Position numbers and translations under genes: made by a program. A stretch of DNA of 64,000 nucleotides from Scylla paramamosain (Eukaryota; Arthropoda; Malacostraca; Decapoda; Portunidae). Shown one piece after another: positions 24,201-43,397 of the stretch (positions within the stretch are counted from its first letter, which is position 1; every line of letters starts with the position of its first letter). The DNA lies in NCBI RefSeq assembly GCF_035594125.1, contig NC_087192.1, forward strand, positions 10,234,501-10,298,500. The letters are read 5' to 3'. The notes under the pieces are model-generated. The model saw only the letters and a program-made list of their open reading frames with translations, was not told the DNA's origin and did not search any database.

Positions 24201-25577
24201 GAGGCAAAACGCCAGGGGCACCTTTGCTTAGTGGGATCCTGAGGAGGGATTGGAGCGATAGGTCAAGATGCAAATATGAGATTGTGATCGGAGGAGCCCA
24301 ACGGAGAAGAAAGCGTAAGCAGAAAGATTAGAGGTCAGGAAAAGGTCAAGAATGTTGGGCGTATCTACAAGATGGTCAGGAATACGAATAGGGTGTTGCA
24401 CCAATTGCTCTAGGCCGTGGAGGATAGCAAAGGCTAGTTCACCAGGATGGTCAGTGAAGGGAGAGGAAAGCCAAAGCTGGTGGTGAACACTGAAGTCTCC
24501 AAGAATGGAGATCTCTGCAAAAGGTAAGAGAGTCAGAATTTGCTCCACTTTGGAAGTTATGTAGTCAAAGAATTTCTTATAGTCAGAGGAGTTAGGTGAG
24601 AGGTATACAGCACAGATAAATTTAGTTTGAGAGTGACTCTGTAGTCGTAGCCAGATGGTGGAAAACTCGGAAGATTGAAGAGTGAGGGCACGAGAGCAGG
24701 TTAAGTCACTGTGCACATAAACGCAGCATCCAGCTTTGGATAGAAAATGAGAATAGAGAAAGTAGGAGGGAACAGAAAAGGGGCTACTGTCAGTTGCTTC
24801 AGACATCTGAGTTTCAGTGAGGAAAAAGAAGATGAGGTTTAGAAGAGGAGAGGTGGTGTTCTACAGATTGAAAATTAGATCTTAGACTGCGAATGTTACA
24901 GAAGTTAATGAAGAAAAAGTTGAGGGGGGTGTCAAGACACTTAGGGTCGTCGACAGAAAGGCAGTCCGACCTGGGGACATTTATGGTCCCCTCCCCAGAT
25001 GGGGACTCCGAGGCTGGTGTAGGAGTCGCCATTATGATTTTAAAATTTTTGAGTGAAGGGTGTGTGTGTTATTAGGTACTTGTAGTTTTGTGTGGAGGAA
25101 GAGAGTTGTCTTTAGAGGGCAGGCTGTGACTGCCCCCTTGTGTTGTGAAACACAAAGGGAAACGTTCAGTGAGGTCACAGCTGGGTTTAATGATAAGTTC
25201 CCAGCACCCCCTGAACAGTGCTTTTGACCTCACTGGGAGTAATTATCGTTTCGGCAGGTGTCTACTATCATGTTTGTTTGTTTGTTTGTTGATATTAAAC
25301 TGCATTTGCCATCTGTTCATCCATTCATTCATCCTATCTAAATCTGCTTGCGAGGCGATGGCATCTGATTCTGACCTAATTAATCTACCTATCTTTGTGT
25401 CATCCACCAATTTACTAACATCACTACTAATTCCACTATCCAAGTCATAGATATATATTAAAAACAATAATGGCCCTAATACTGATCCCTGTGGCATCCC
25501 ACTAATTACATGATCTCACTCAGATTTAGAGCCGTTTATTACAACTCTTTGCTGCCTGTCGCTAAGCCATGACCTTT
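21224..25577 (-). mobile_element. CR1-like LINE with octamer tail, copy F, interrupted
   Basis: The RT block with P-Q-G-S-V-L-G-P-L-L-F-L-I-Y-I (about 25495), L-V-D-D-T-K and N-R-W-Q-M-Q-F-N-I (about 25290) is separated from its C-terminal part by the LINE B insertion at 21988-25268. The C-terminal part is K-A-L-G-V-I-V-S-S-E near 21900, then L-L-E-S-V-Q-R-R-M-T-K-R and S-L-E-R-S-K-L-R-G-D-L. The 3' end at about 21224-21260 consists of (TTCTTATG)-like octamers on the minus strand, the kind of short tandem tail typical of CR1 elements. Sequence such as GAAGCCACCAGGCTTACAC is one I recognise as common in decapods. Confidence 0.85.
21988..25268 (-). mobile_element. LINE family B, near full-length copy (3.3 kb)
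   Basis: This is the most complete family B copy. Minus strand: 5' UTR 25268-25034 beginning ATAGTAGACACCTGCC, then ATG at about 25032. The endonuclease has N-I-R-S-L near 24890, H-E-T-Q-M near 24815, I-L-G-D-F-S near 24510. The RT has S-K-A-F-D-R-V near 23185 (motif A), V-P-Q-G-S-V-L-S near 23010 (motif B) and S-Y-A-D-D-T near 22935 (motif C). Then L-G-D-S-T-H and S-G-K-L-W-N-S, a short 3' UTR and a poly-A tail (T-run 21988-22003). The catalytic YADD is intact, but at least three frameshifts break the frame. No ORF1 is visible, so it may be a single-ORF element. It sits inside copy F. Confidence 0.88.
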
Positions 25578-27619
25578 CTCAGGTGTAGCACTGATAAAAA
25601 AAAAAAAAATATCAGCACCCCGTGGTCAGATGATATGTGAAATGCTTTGTATCTGGGTCAGTTGGTAATGTTGGCAACCCTGTTTGCTTCACAGAAATAG
25701 TAGTTGCCATGTATGTTACAGTGTAGGGTATACATGTTCATACTTGGCACCTCCTACACCAGTAGTACCAACATATCCATGTCATTTCCCATAAATCATA
25801 CTCCATGTCTCATATCTCCTCACGCTGCTACAGGACCAATATTTTTTTTCATTGAGGATACATAACATGATGGTAAGTATTCATCAATGGGGGCACCTGC
25901 AGAGTCACAAAGAGTAATGGGGAGCACAAGGTAAGTGGAAGTCAGGGGCATTCTGATACAACATAGAGGAATGTGGCAGCAGATACAGTAACTATGGTAA
26001 GTAGAAGCTGCTTGTGACAACAGTGTAGTGGCAAGAGGAAGGCTGAGGGCTATCTGGAGGGCAGTTAGTGTGTCACTGGATGATGTAACCATGATTACGA
26101 ATTTGAGAGGTGATACTGGTATGACTGCTGGAGGACCAAGATGGTGAGGAAGGCTAGGAGTGATGCTGTGAAGGACTGGGGGATGTTGGTACAAAGTGGA
26201 GCAACTTGAAGGGATTAATTGGGTACAGAAAACCTCTAAGTTGACTACAGTGATGAATCTCCAAGATACAGGCACACAACACTGAAAACTAATGAACCTT
26301 GGGCACAACTGGTCCATTATAAGCTGAATCTGATTGCTGATTTCCTTCATTCATTTAACAAATACAAACTACCTATTTAAAAAAAATAGACTACCAAGTT
26401 TTCATTATAGACAAGCACACAATTCATACCAAAGAATGCCATATTTGATAAGCTGATCAAGATGAAAAATAAGACTGGACCCCTGGACTTGAGAAGTCTA
26501 GAGCACTTCTGACTTCACTGAACTGAATATACACATGATATGCCATTGATGAATTTTTATTATTTATTTAACTTATTCATTTTTCAATGTACTGGCCTAG
26601 TTAGCTTTCCTTTTTTAATATCTTAAAAAGTTTATGTTGCCCCCATGAAGAGAATGCTTCAGTTGGCAACTTTTGGAATTTTTCCAGTTAAATGACAAGA
26701 TATTACAAGCACCTCCCATTCAATAGAGTGAGTTCTTTGTCATGTCAATCAACACTGGAAATTTTTCTATATCAAACATGCCAAAGACTACAAGAGAGCT
26801 GTACGAGCATTAAACTCGCAACCATGAACATGCTTAGAGCTCTCTATTCCCATACCTCATTACTAATACACAGCATAGTGCATCTAGCATATGCAGTATG
26901 CATAAAGTGCAAGGAATATCTCTTAATAAATAAGCAAGATGCTTAGAAAGAGTGATGAAATACTGGGAATGTGGCTAATGAATAATCTAATATGAAACAT
27001 GAAGGTGAAGTTCAAGAGGAACCAGACAGCAAGACAGCCAGGAGGTTATCTTTGATACTCTACATCTGATTAAGCTTCCAACAACTGGCTGGAAGACTGC
27101 ACTTCTTCCAGGATGGAAATGAGTCTGTATCATTTAAGAATAAAATGAACAACTTATGCTAAGATACTACCAAAAGTTATATAAGTGTCATAGTACAATA
27201 CACAATATCAATAAGTTGGCATAATGTACCTTACATTAAATAAACAAGCCAAGCTATATGTATATTGAATCCCTCTACCATTGTCTAACTGAAAATACAA
27301 CTTACATATTTGTATTAAAACTAAGGAGCATTTCAAACATCAAAACAAAATTTTGAAAATTAAATACATATGTATAAGGGCAATTAAAACTAATTAGAAT
27401 AATCACTCACACAAAATGTACAATTTAATATAATGGTAAGAATTTCTAAAGTACACTTATCTTGTATAAGGCTAAACTCCTCCAACCCTTTTATAAACTA
27501 ACTCTGCTAATAGTCTCTTAACTGTTAGTGTGGTCATAAAATTTTTTTTCTTATTATTATCATTACTTCTTTTATATTTTACCTCATTTAAAATGTGTGG
27601 ACCATTTATGATATCTTAG

Positions 27620-27621
<2 letters not shown>
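25578..27621. other. intron, one unassigned open frame
   Basis: No recognised element. The minus-strand frame 26350-25820 is open for 176 codons and rich in Ser, Leu, Thr and Pro; I do not recognise it and it has no family motifs. The rest is AT-rich. Confidence 0.4.

Positions 27622-27691
<70 letters not shown>
27622..27691. repeat. (CA)35 microsatellite
   Basis: About 35 pure CA units. The 5' end of LINE copy G directly follows. Confidence 0.97.
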
Positions 27692-27693
<2 letters not shown>

Positions 27694-30600
27694 AAAACCT
27701 GGTAAGAGACACTGTAGATAAAAAGAAGAGTGTAATGATCTTAGGCCTGGAAGAAAGTGAGATAAAAAATTGGTATAAAAGAGAAGCAGAACAAAGAAAA
27801 ACAGCTTGATTAGTACTGAGTCTGATAAACAAAAGGGATACAAAGCTGGAAGATGAAATAGGGGAGGTGTACAGGATTGGAAAATATGATCAAGGAAAAA
27901 GTAGACCATTGAAAATCAAACTAAAATCCCAAACAGCAGCAGAAATAACATTGGCAAATGCGTGGAAGCTAGCCAAAAGTAATGAGTTTAAACAAGTCTG
28001 GATTAGAAGAGAAATGATTGAGGAAGAAAGGAGGAAAATTAATGAATTGAGAAGTGAAGCAAAAGAAAGGAACGAACAGAGAACACAAGAGGAAAAGGAA
28101 CTTTTTTTCTGGAGAGTAATGGACCTAAGGTTGAGGAAGTGGTACATGCGAAGTGAGGGGTGCAGAGGCACAGCTGTAAGAGAGGGAGGGACATGGACAG
28201 TGGCATACACTAATGCGGATGGTTTAGTTTCAGTGATGGATGAAGTGAATGAATTTATAAAAACAAATGAACCAGACATCATGGCAATGGTAGAAACTTA
28301 ACTAAGAGATTCAGAGACACCAAATTTAGGAGGGGGAAAGTACAATATGTGGATAAGAAACAGATGTGGAAAAGGAGGAGGTGGAGTGATGATGCTTGTT
28401 AAAAAGGGTATCAGGGTGGAGAGTGTGGAAAAGGCAGAAGGCTTGGTGGAAGGCCTAGCCTAAACTTACAACTAATAAATGGAAGAAGAGAAAGACGATA
28501 TGTCACAGTGATGTATGTCCCACCAAAAACAAAGGCCTGGAATAGACAAGAGCATGAACAGTTGCTGAGTGTGACAAAAGAATGGCTTGTAAAGAAAATT
28601 AAAGAAAACAACAAAACTGTTATAATGGGAGATTTTAATTGTAAAGAGATAAATTGGGAGGAGTGGAACACAAGAGGAGGAGAAGACTCATGGGGAGATA
28701 AGGTTCTGAAACTGGCAATGAACAATATTATGACACAGTGGGTTGAGAAAAATACTAGATACAAAGGAGGAGAGGATCCATCAAGACTTGATTTGGTATT
28801 ATCAAAAGAAGCAGATATTATAGAAGACATGAACTATAGTTGTCTACTAGGAAGTAGAGACAAAGAGAAGATATAACAATGACTGGTATAATAAAAGATG
28901 TGAAATAGCTAAGGAGGAGAGGGAAACGGCATGGAATAGATGGTGGAGGAAAAATACGCAGGAACTATGGCAAAACTACATAACTACAAGAAATTAATAT
29001 GTAAGGGTTATTAGAGAAGGAAGGAAAAAATTATGAGAAAGATGTTATGGACAAATGCAAAGAGGAACCAAAACTATTCTTCAGATATGTGAACAGCAAA
29101 ATGAAAAATAGAGAAGGAATAAGCAGATTGAAGGTGAATGGTCAAATGTGTGAGGATCTGGCTGATTTGGCAGAGATAATGAACAGGAGTTTTCAATCAG
29201 TATTCACAAAAGAGAGAACATTTGTATGGCAGAGTGAGATGAGTGAGGAAATGGATCTGGGGGAAATCCAAGTGACTGAAGAGGATGTCTAGAAACAGAT
29301 GAAGGGACTAGACGTTAGGAAGGCCCCTGGACCTGGTGGAATGTCAGGATGGATACTAAAAGAGTGCAATCAGCAGTTGACATGGGTAATACAAAATATT
29401 ATTGAGAGTTCCCTAACTGAAAGTAGAGTCCCAATTGAATGGAAGAGAGCCAACATAGTGCCATTCTACAAAGGTGGTAATAAAGAGGAGCCCTTAAACT
29501 ATAGACCTGTCTCTAACAAGTGTGGTGTGCAAAATGTGTGAAAGATTGAAGGATAAATGGATGCAGTACCTAGAAGGAAATGAAGTGATAATAAAGCAGC
29601 AATTTGGATTTAGGAGAGGGAGATCGTGTGTTACAAACTTACTGAGTTTTTATTCTAGAGTGGTGGATATAATGCAAGAAAGAGATGGATGGGCAGATTG
29701 TGTTTATTTAGACCTGAAGAAGGCCTTTGATAAAGTGCCACACAGGAAATTGTTGTGGAAGTTGAAGCATAATGGTGGGCTAAGGGGGGCCTGCTGAGAT
29801 GGATGGAAAATTTCTTGATAAACAGAGAAATGAGAATGATGGTAAAAGATAAAAAAAAAAATCATCATGGAGGGAAGTCATAAGTGGAGTACCCCAAGGC
29901 TCAGTACTTGCACCAATCATGTTTGCAGTCTATATAAATTATATGACAGAGAGTGTGAACAATTACATGTGCCTTTTTGTGGATGATGCAAAGTTGCTGA
30001 AGAAAGTTGAGAGTGCAGAGGACTGTGGAACCTTACAAGACCTGAACAAGATATCAGAGTGGAGTCATATATGGGAAATGGAATTTAATTTAAAGAAGTG
30101 TAAGGTAATAGAATTTGGAAAAAGTACAAGAAGAGTAAAAGGAAATTATGTGTTGAATGGTGTAAGGTTGAGGGGAGCAGGAGAGGAAAAGGATCTCAGT
30201 GTTACAGTGACTGGGAACCTGACCCCAGAGAGACACATTAGCAAAATTACAGGAGAAACCTATAACTTGTTGAGAAGAATAAGGCAAGCCTTTGCATATA
30301 TGGATGAAGTGATGGTCAGGAAGATGATCGTGTCGCTGATAAGACCTAGACTAGAATATGCAGCAGTAGTGTGGTCGCCATACAAGAGAAAGGGTATAAG
30401 GAAATTGGAAAGAGTTCTGAGAGCAGCTATGAAGATGGTACCAACTATCATGGACTTGTCATATGAAGAGACTTGCAAGGATAGATCTACCAACGTTGGA
30501 AAAGAGGAGAGAAAAGGGAGACTTGATTGCGATATATAAAGCATATGAGGGAGTAGAGGAGGTGGACCAGGGCGACTTAATGGTCTGGGATATATGAGAC

Positions 30601-30820
30601 ACTAGAGGACATGGAAAGAGGCTGAAGAGGAGTGCTTGTAGAAGAGACGTCAAAAAGTATAGTTTCCCATATAGAAGTATTGATGTATAGAACAGTCTGG
30701 ATGAGAAGATGGTAAATGCAGAAAGTATACATGGATTCAAGGCTAAGTTGGATATTAAAAGATATGGAGATGGGACAGCACGAGCATAGCTCTTTTCCCA
30801 TAAAGCACAACTAGGTAAAT

Positions 30821-30824
<4 letters not shown>
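27692..30824 (+). mobile_element. CR1-like LINE (family A), copy G
   Basis: This plus-strand copy starts right after (CA)n with a basic/acidic N-terminal region (Y-R-I-G-K-Y-D near 27868). It then reads into the endonuclease: T-N-A-D-G-L near 28210, M-V-E-T near 28290, I-M-G-D-F-N near 28623, L-D-L-V-L near 28790. About 250 bp between the endonuclease end and the W-Y-N-K-R-C-like linker are missing compared with copy A1. The RT follows: A-P-G-P-G-G-M, Y-R-P-V-S, F-G-F-R-R-G-R-S near 29607, D-L-K-K-A-F-D-K-V near 29710, P-Q-G-S-V-L-A near 29892, L-F-V-D-D-A-K near 29970. The C-terminus includes L-E-Y-A-A-V-V-W-S. It ends CACAACTAGGTAAATAC at 30807-30822, followed by (AC)n. Confidence 0.88.

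Positions 30825-30869
<45 letters not shown>
30825..30869. repeat. (AC)22 microsatellite between two LINEs
   Basis: About 22 AC units joining the 3' terminus of copy G to the 5' truncation point of copy H. Confidence 0.97.
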
Positions 30870-30870
<1 letters not shown>

Positions 30871-32562
30871 GTTGATGCTATATGAAGAGGCAGGGAGAAT
30901 GGCTGAAGTGAAGAATAACTGTTTCCAGAAGGTTTTTACTAGTGAGAGTGGTTTGCAGGAACAGGGGGATGTAGAGATGACTGATGCAGGGTTAAGTGAA
31001 ATAAATGTTACAGTGCAGGAGGTAAAGAAGATAATGGAGAACCAAGATGTAAGGAAAGCAACAGACCCAGATGGAGAATCTAATTGGATTTTAAAGGAGT
31101 ATAGTGAGCAGTTGGCCAAAGAAGATCTGCAGAATCATAATACATTCATTAAAAGAGGGAAAGGTCCCAATGGACTGGAAAAGAGTGGATATAGTGCCGA
31201 TTTTCAAGGGAGGAAACAAGAAAGACCCTTCAAACTACAGACCAGCGTCATTAACAAGTGTAGTGGCTAAGATATATGAAAGACTTATAAAAGACAAATA
31301 GATCAAATGTTTGGAAGAAAACAATGTGTTGACAAACAAACAATTTGGTTTTTGAAGAGGAAGATCATGTACTACAAATCTGTTGAGTTTCTGTTCATAA
31401 GTTATAGATATTGTGCAGGAGAGAGATGGTTGGGCAGGCTGTATCTATTTAGACCTCAAAAAAACATTTGACAAAGTACCACATAGGAGGTTGTTATGGA
31501 AACTGAAGATGTTTGGAGGACTGCGAGATGGGCTGCTAAAGTGGATGAAGAACTTCTTGGAAGATTGAGAGATAACAGTAATTAAGGATCAAAGGTCAGC
31601 CTGGAAGAAAGTTTTAAGTGGGGTTCCACAGGGTTCTATGTTGGCACTGGTAATGTTTGCTGTGTACATTAGTGATGTGCCAGAAGAAATAACCAGCTAC
31701 ATGAGCTTATTTGCAAATGATACAAAATTATTAAAAAAAATAGAAAAAGAGGAAGATTGTATAGCACTTCAACGGGACATAAACAAGATCTGGGAATGAA
31801 GCCAAAAGTGGCAGATGGAATTCAATGCAAAGAAATGCAGTGTGATAGAAACTGGCAAGAGTGGTAAGAGACAGATGAGAGATTATTCATTGTGGAATGA
31901 AAGAATCAGCAATAGAACAGAAGAATGAGATCTTGGTATAATTATTACTAATATGCTGTCACCCGAGAAACAAATGAACAAGAGTAGAGGTGAAAGCTAT
32001 AACCTACAGAGAAACATAAGGACAGCATTTACACATCTGGATGAGGAAATTATAAAAAAAATTGATTGTGACCATGATAGGCCCAAGACTGGAGCATGCA
32101 GCTGTGGTATGGTCGCCTAGCACCAAGAAATCTATAAGGAAATTGGAAGGAATACAAAGAGCATGAACAAAGTTACCTCCAAGTTTGAAGGATCTACTGT
32201 ATGAAGAAAGACTGTCTAAATTGGGTCTTATAACATTGGAACAGAGAAGAGAGAGGTGATTTGATCACACTGTACAGAGTGATGACTGGAATGAAAAAAC
32301 TTTAATAGGAAAAGAAAGGACTTGGTGATGTGGGATGCAAGAGGCTTGAGGGGACACAGCAGAAAACTGAAAAAAGATACTTGTAGAAGAGATGTTAAGA
32401 AAAATAGCTTCCCACATAGAACTGTGGAGATCTGGAATGATTTGGACAAAGAAGTCATTGATGCAAATATGATAAACAAATTTAAGACAAAGTTAGATAA
32501 AAATAGATATGGAGATGGGCCAGCACAAGCATAGTTTTTTTTCCTGTGTCACAACTATGTAA

Positions 32563-32564
<2 letters not shown>
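30870..32564 (+). mobile_element. CR1-like LINE (family A), copy H, 5'-truncated
   Basis: It begins after (AC)n inside the pre-RT linker (Y-E-E-A-G-R-M-A-E-V) and covers the RT: F-Q-G-R-K near 31203 in a shifted frame, P-A-S-L-T-S near 31243, V-P-Q-G-S-M near 31624, L-F-A-N-D-T near 31710 (FADD with Asp changed to Asn). The C-terminal C-R-R-D-V-K-K-N-S-F-P near 32382 follows. The end is ACAACTATGTAAATACAC with (AC)n after it. Its sequence is closer to copy E than to copy G. Many stops. Confidence 0.85.

Positions 32565-32613
<49 letters not shown>
32565..32613. repeat. (AC)24 microsatellite at LINE 3' end
   Basis: About 24 AC units immediately after the terminus of copy H. Confidence 0.97.
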
Positions 32614-38834
<6,221 letters not shown>

Positions 38835-38838
38835 ATTC

Positions 38839-38841
<3 letters not shown>

Positions 38842-38932
<91 letters not shown>
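38842..38932. repeat. (TA)n microsatellite
   Basis: About 45 units between the 5' end of the LINE family B copy and the Ginger-like element. Confidence 0.97.
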
Positions 38933-40017
<1,085 letters not shown>

Positions 40018-40236
40018 TATGTTTTTCAAGGGAGAGAACCCAGGGAAAGGAATCAGAGTGAAACTCACTAGACATCTTTTCCTAAATTTGATTTGAAGCC
40101 CTTCACCAGTCACTTTCACCTGTCACTTTTCATGGCTGATAATTTTTACATAAGTAATATTCTTTTTTTAAAATCAAAATAAGTAATAAGTAGATAAGAA
40201 GATAAATGAAATACCTAAAAAAAAATAGCCACCTAC

Positions 40237-40366
40237 CTTCTCAGCTGGGAGTGAAATAACATCATTTATTTTGTCTGCGGCCAAATAGTAGTTTGAGTCT
40301 TGGCAGTCATGGTAATGGTTGTAGACATAATCACCGCATACCAACAAGTCACTTCCACTAATATGC
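40237..40366 (-). CDS. BBS7: BBS7 internal exon c
   Basis: This 130-bp exon encodes [12 protein letters not shown] and Y-N-H-Y-H-D-C-Q-D, then [10 protein letters not shown]. All are hallmark conserved blocks of BBS7; vertebrates have H-I-S-G-S-D-L-F, Y-N-H-Y-C-D-C-K-D and D-K-I-N-D-V-I-C-L-P. The acceptor is TTTCCAG before GCATAT and the donor is GTAGGT after GAGAAG, so the exon ends in phase 0. The previous intron is the shortest here at 2.9 kb and contains two MITE-like insertions. A (TA)n array more than 250 bp long starts about 240 bp downstream of the donor. Confidence 0.94.
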
Positions 40367-40736
40367 CTGGAAAATAATTTCACATAATTTATAAAACCTG
40401 TTACCATTTTATTTTTTCCAAAAAACAACATTTAAAAAATAATTTTTCTTACATTACAGTATTATATTTTCTAAAGCCAAACAATGCTCACAGATTACAT
40501 TATCAAATGATTTCAATACAATCATTCAAGCAGGATACTCCCCCAAACCAAGAGGTGGATCCTTGGAGAGGAATATGAAATGTCAAGGTGGGTTCATCAG
40601 GTGAATGGCCTGCTGCTACATGAACCTGATTAATACTTGACAAAGCACAAAAGAGCTGAGGATCTCCAAATCAATATTGTCACCTGTCTTACTTTTTTAG
40701 GGAAATTAAGAAAACATTATTTCCATTTTCATGAGG

Positions 40737-40860
<124 letters not shown>

Positions 40861-41057
40861 ATAATCCATGTGTTACTATTGTCAAAATGATAATGATACA
40901 TAGGGATTCCCAAAATGAAATTCAGTTTGACTATCCAAGGTGATTTTAAGAATGCCATCTTTACAAAATTTATTTGTCATATATTTACCTATGCACTCTA
41001 AACTTGGGAGGGATGCATTAAGAATTATTTATTAATTTATTTTTTTCTGGTACTACA

Positions 41058-42104
41058 GTTAAACTTCGATTACTGAACACCTCCCTTTTTGAGTAAGTTG
41101 GTTTTCAGACAAAATTTTGAACTTATAATTGCTTCAGTTGTCATACTATAATTAGGTTCTCAAACAAAGTTACTTGATTTCAAATATTAAAAGACAAAAG
41201 CAAAAGTTGTCGTTTATTGCTAATTTATAGTTTCTATAAATATTTCTTTTGTTTTTATATAGTGGTACCTCGTAATTCAAACTTCTTTGGTTCTTTTGGT
41301 CTGTTCTTATTGGGAAAGTTTGAACTGGGAAAAATTTATCCCATTCAAATTAATGTGAAAGAAATTAATCCATTCCAAGGTTTCAAAACCTGGGGAAGGA
41401 ATGGGGGAGGAGGGATGCAAGAGGCTAGTGACCAAGTGGGATTGCTTGAATGGGTGTTTGTGTTTGAATTGGAGGACTGTCTTCAAACTGGAAGACAAAA
41501 TTTGTTCACCAGCCCTGTTTGAATTGGGAGTTATTCGAATCATGAGATCATGAGATGTGACTGTATTTGGAGAAGGCACAGTGTGTAAGACAATAATTAA
41601 ATTTTTGAAATAAGGTAAATGTGATCTTGTTGAAGAGCCTCAATGTAAATAAAGTGCCTTGGCAAACTCAAGAGTAACCACATCTCCTGAGCCACCTGTG
41701 GCTCTCTTGATGATCCCACAATCCATCACTACTGCACAACTGTATTTTTCCAGTAGCTTTTCCTAGCAGCAAGATGTTTAAGTGTTATGATCATCTTCAT
41801 TTTGGTGGTAAGTGGGTTGCTACTCCTGTGTCACTCTGCAAGGCTTCCCTCACTAGATCAACGACAAACAGAATACCATGCTACTAAGTTCATTCAATAC
41901 ATCCTTTCTGGGTAAATAATTTCTAAGCTGGATATGTTGTGGAGCAGCCATCTTGGCAGTGGGGATGGATGGGTGAGTGTCTGGGAACAGATTAAACCAT
42001 TTTACATTGATTCCTATGGAGAAAATTGTTTCAGTATTCGAACATTTAGGATTCTCAACAGCACTGAGGAACAAATCAAGTTTGAGAACCAAGGTTCCAC
42101 TGTA
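41058..42104. mobile_element. possible Tc1/mariner-type MITE, outer
   Basis: The left end TACAGTTAAACTTCGATTAC and the inverse of the right end, TACAGTGGAACCTTGGTTCT, are similar over about 25 bp and start with TACAGT, as mariner-type MITEs do. The similarity is imperfect, so the pairing of the two ends is tentative. Confidence 0.4.
41262..41573. mobile_element. Tc1/mariner-type MITE, nested
   Basis: The ends read TA-GTGGTACCTCGTAATTC on the left and, inverted, TA-CAGTCACATCTCATGA on the right. The interior is rich in TTTGAA(C/T)TGGGA motifs present in both orientations. About 312 bp with TA at both sides. It lies inside the outer candidate. Confidence 0.5.
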
Positions 42105-43282
42105 GGTATTTGTAAGGCACTCTTCAGCCACCATTGCTAAGAATGCAAAAATCAAAATCACCCTGGTACAGAAATGGACATAAAGTGTGCCTGCTTATTC
42201 TGCAACATCTCTAATGAATGAATAAAGCATGTGTTGCAAAGCTGCCACAATTACTGCTTGAAATATCCCTTATTTTAATTGCTATAAATTGTCTTGATTT
42301 TTTTCAGATTAGATATATCTAACTTATAATAATTCAGCAAATTTTTGTATGTCTTTATGACTTTCTATTTTGATTTAAACAATATCCAGACTTTTAAGCA
42401 CAAACTTTTATAGAAAAATGACAATTTCTAGGATGAATTACTATAATTTTTGCAAACACTCATACATACATTATTTTCACTGACTTACCATGCTGCATAT
42501 TATTATTTTACTCAAAACCCTGATTTTCCATTACTCAGACAAAAATCTTGGTGGAGGAATTCAATGTAACTCATTAAAAGACAACCATATCTTTTACGAC
42601 TCCCAAAAAATTCAACTATATGAGGAGGAGGAAGAGAACAAAAGGAGGCAGTCTCTGCTTTGGCAGCAGCTTCTTTTAGTTCTTCACTCCCTGAGATAAC
42701 CATATATGGCCTATATACTGATTTGAATAAGTGATAGTTTTTGTATCTTGCTTCTATGTAATTCTGTGTAATTCCTCTCTAAGGATGGGGGCATCATGCA
42801 TACAAGGATAAGCAATTGAGGGAAGATGCAGGAACAAAAATTTTGTGAAACACAGTTTAAGAAGTTTTTGGCCTGAAGACTGTGAGCCTTTCACTTGCCA
42901 TGGCAAGTAAATAAATTAATTGACAGGTAAATATTATTTTTCACTCACCAATGACGAGTATAAAAATATTATATTATCAGTCAATAAATATAGTATTAAT
43001 TTATTATACATAAGAGTCACTGAATAATATTCCATGTTTTTGTATACTTACAAGTAAATCTATTATTATATATATCCAGTTTGGGATAAAACAAAAAAAT
43101 TTGAAAGATGAAAGGCTTTTCACAGGTTCTCTCAAGCTACTGATTTTTTTCTCTTGGTTGATCATCTTTTTTTCAAGTAGCTACTTGCCAGTGGCAGGTA
43201 AGATAAACTGTACACTTTCATGTCTGTTTTCTTTGCTGTCACAGGAATATGTTTAGCAAAAATTCAATTAGTAGTGACTTAC
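42105..43282. other. AT-rich intron, nothing recognised
   Basis: No coding similarity. A repeated CACTTGCCATGGCAAGT / CTACTTGCCAGTGGCAGGTA motif near 42890 and 43180 is a short palindrome of unknown meaning. Confidence 0.4.
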
Positions 43283-43397
43283 ATTGATTTGATTTCTTCA
43301 GTTAAGTTTGTATCAAAACCCAAGAACTGCTTTCCCTTTTTTGTGTAACCTCGGACTTCATTGCCAGAAGAGACAAATATTTTGTCTTTCACTGTTC
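43283..43397 (-). CDS. BBS7: BBS7 internal exon b
   Basis: This 115-bp exon continues the BBS7 beta-propeller. It reads K-I-F-V-S-S-G-N-E-V-R-G-Y-T and then G-K-Q-F-L-G-F-D-T-N-L-T-E, which correspond to the conserved animal BBS7 segments around E-I-R-G-F-T-K-R-G-K-Q-F and E-T-N-L-T-E. The acceptor is ATTTCAG before GAACAG and the donor is GTAAGT. It enters in phase 1 and leaves in phase 2, with AT carried over to form Met with the next exon. Exon a is 15.9 kb upstream in the gene, across the Gmr1-like LTR element, a decayed LINE and the 984-bp foldback. There are no internal stops. Confidence 0.93.
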
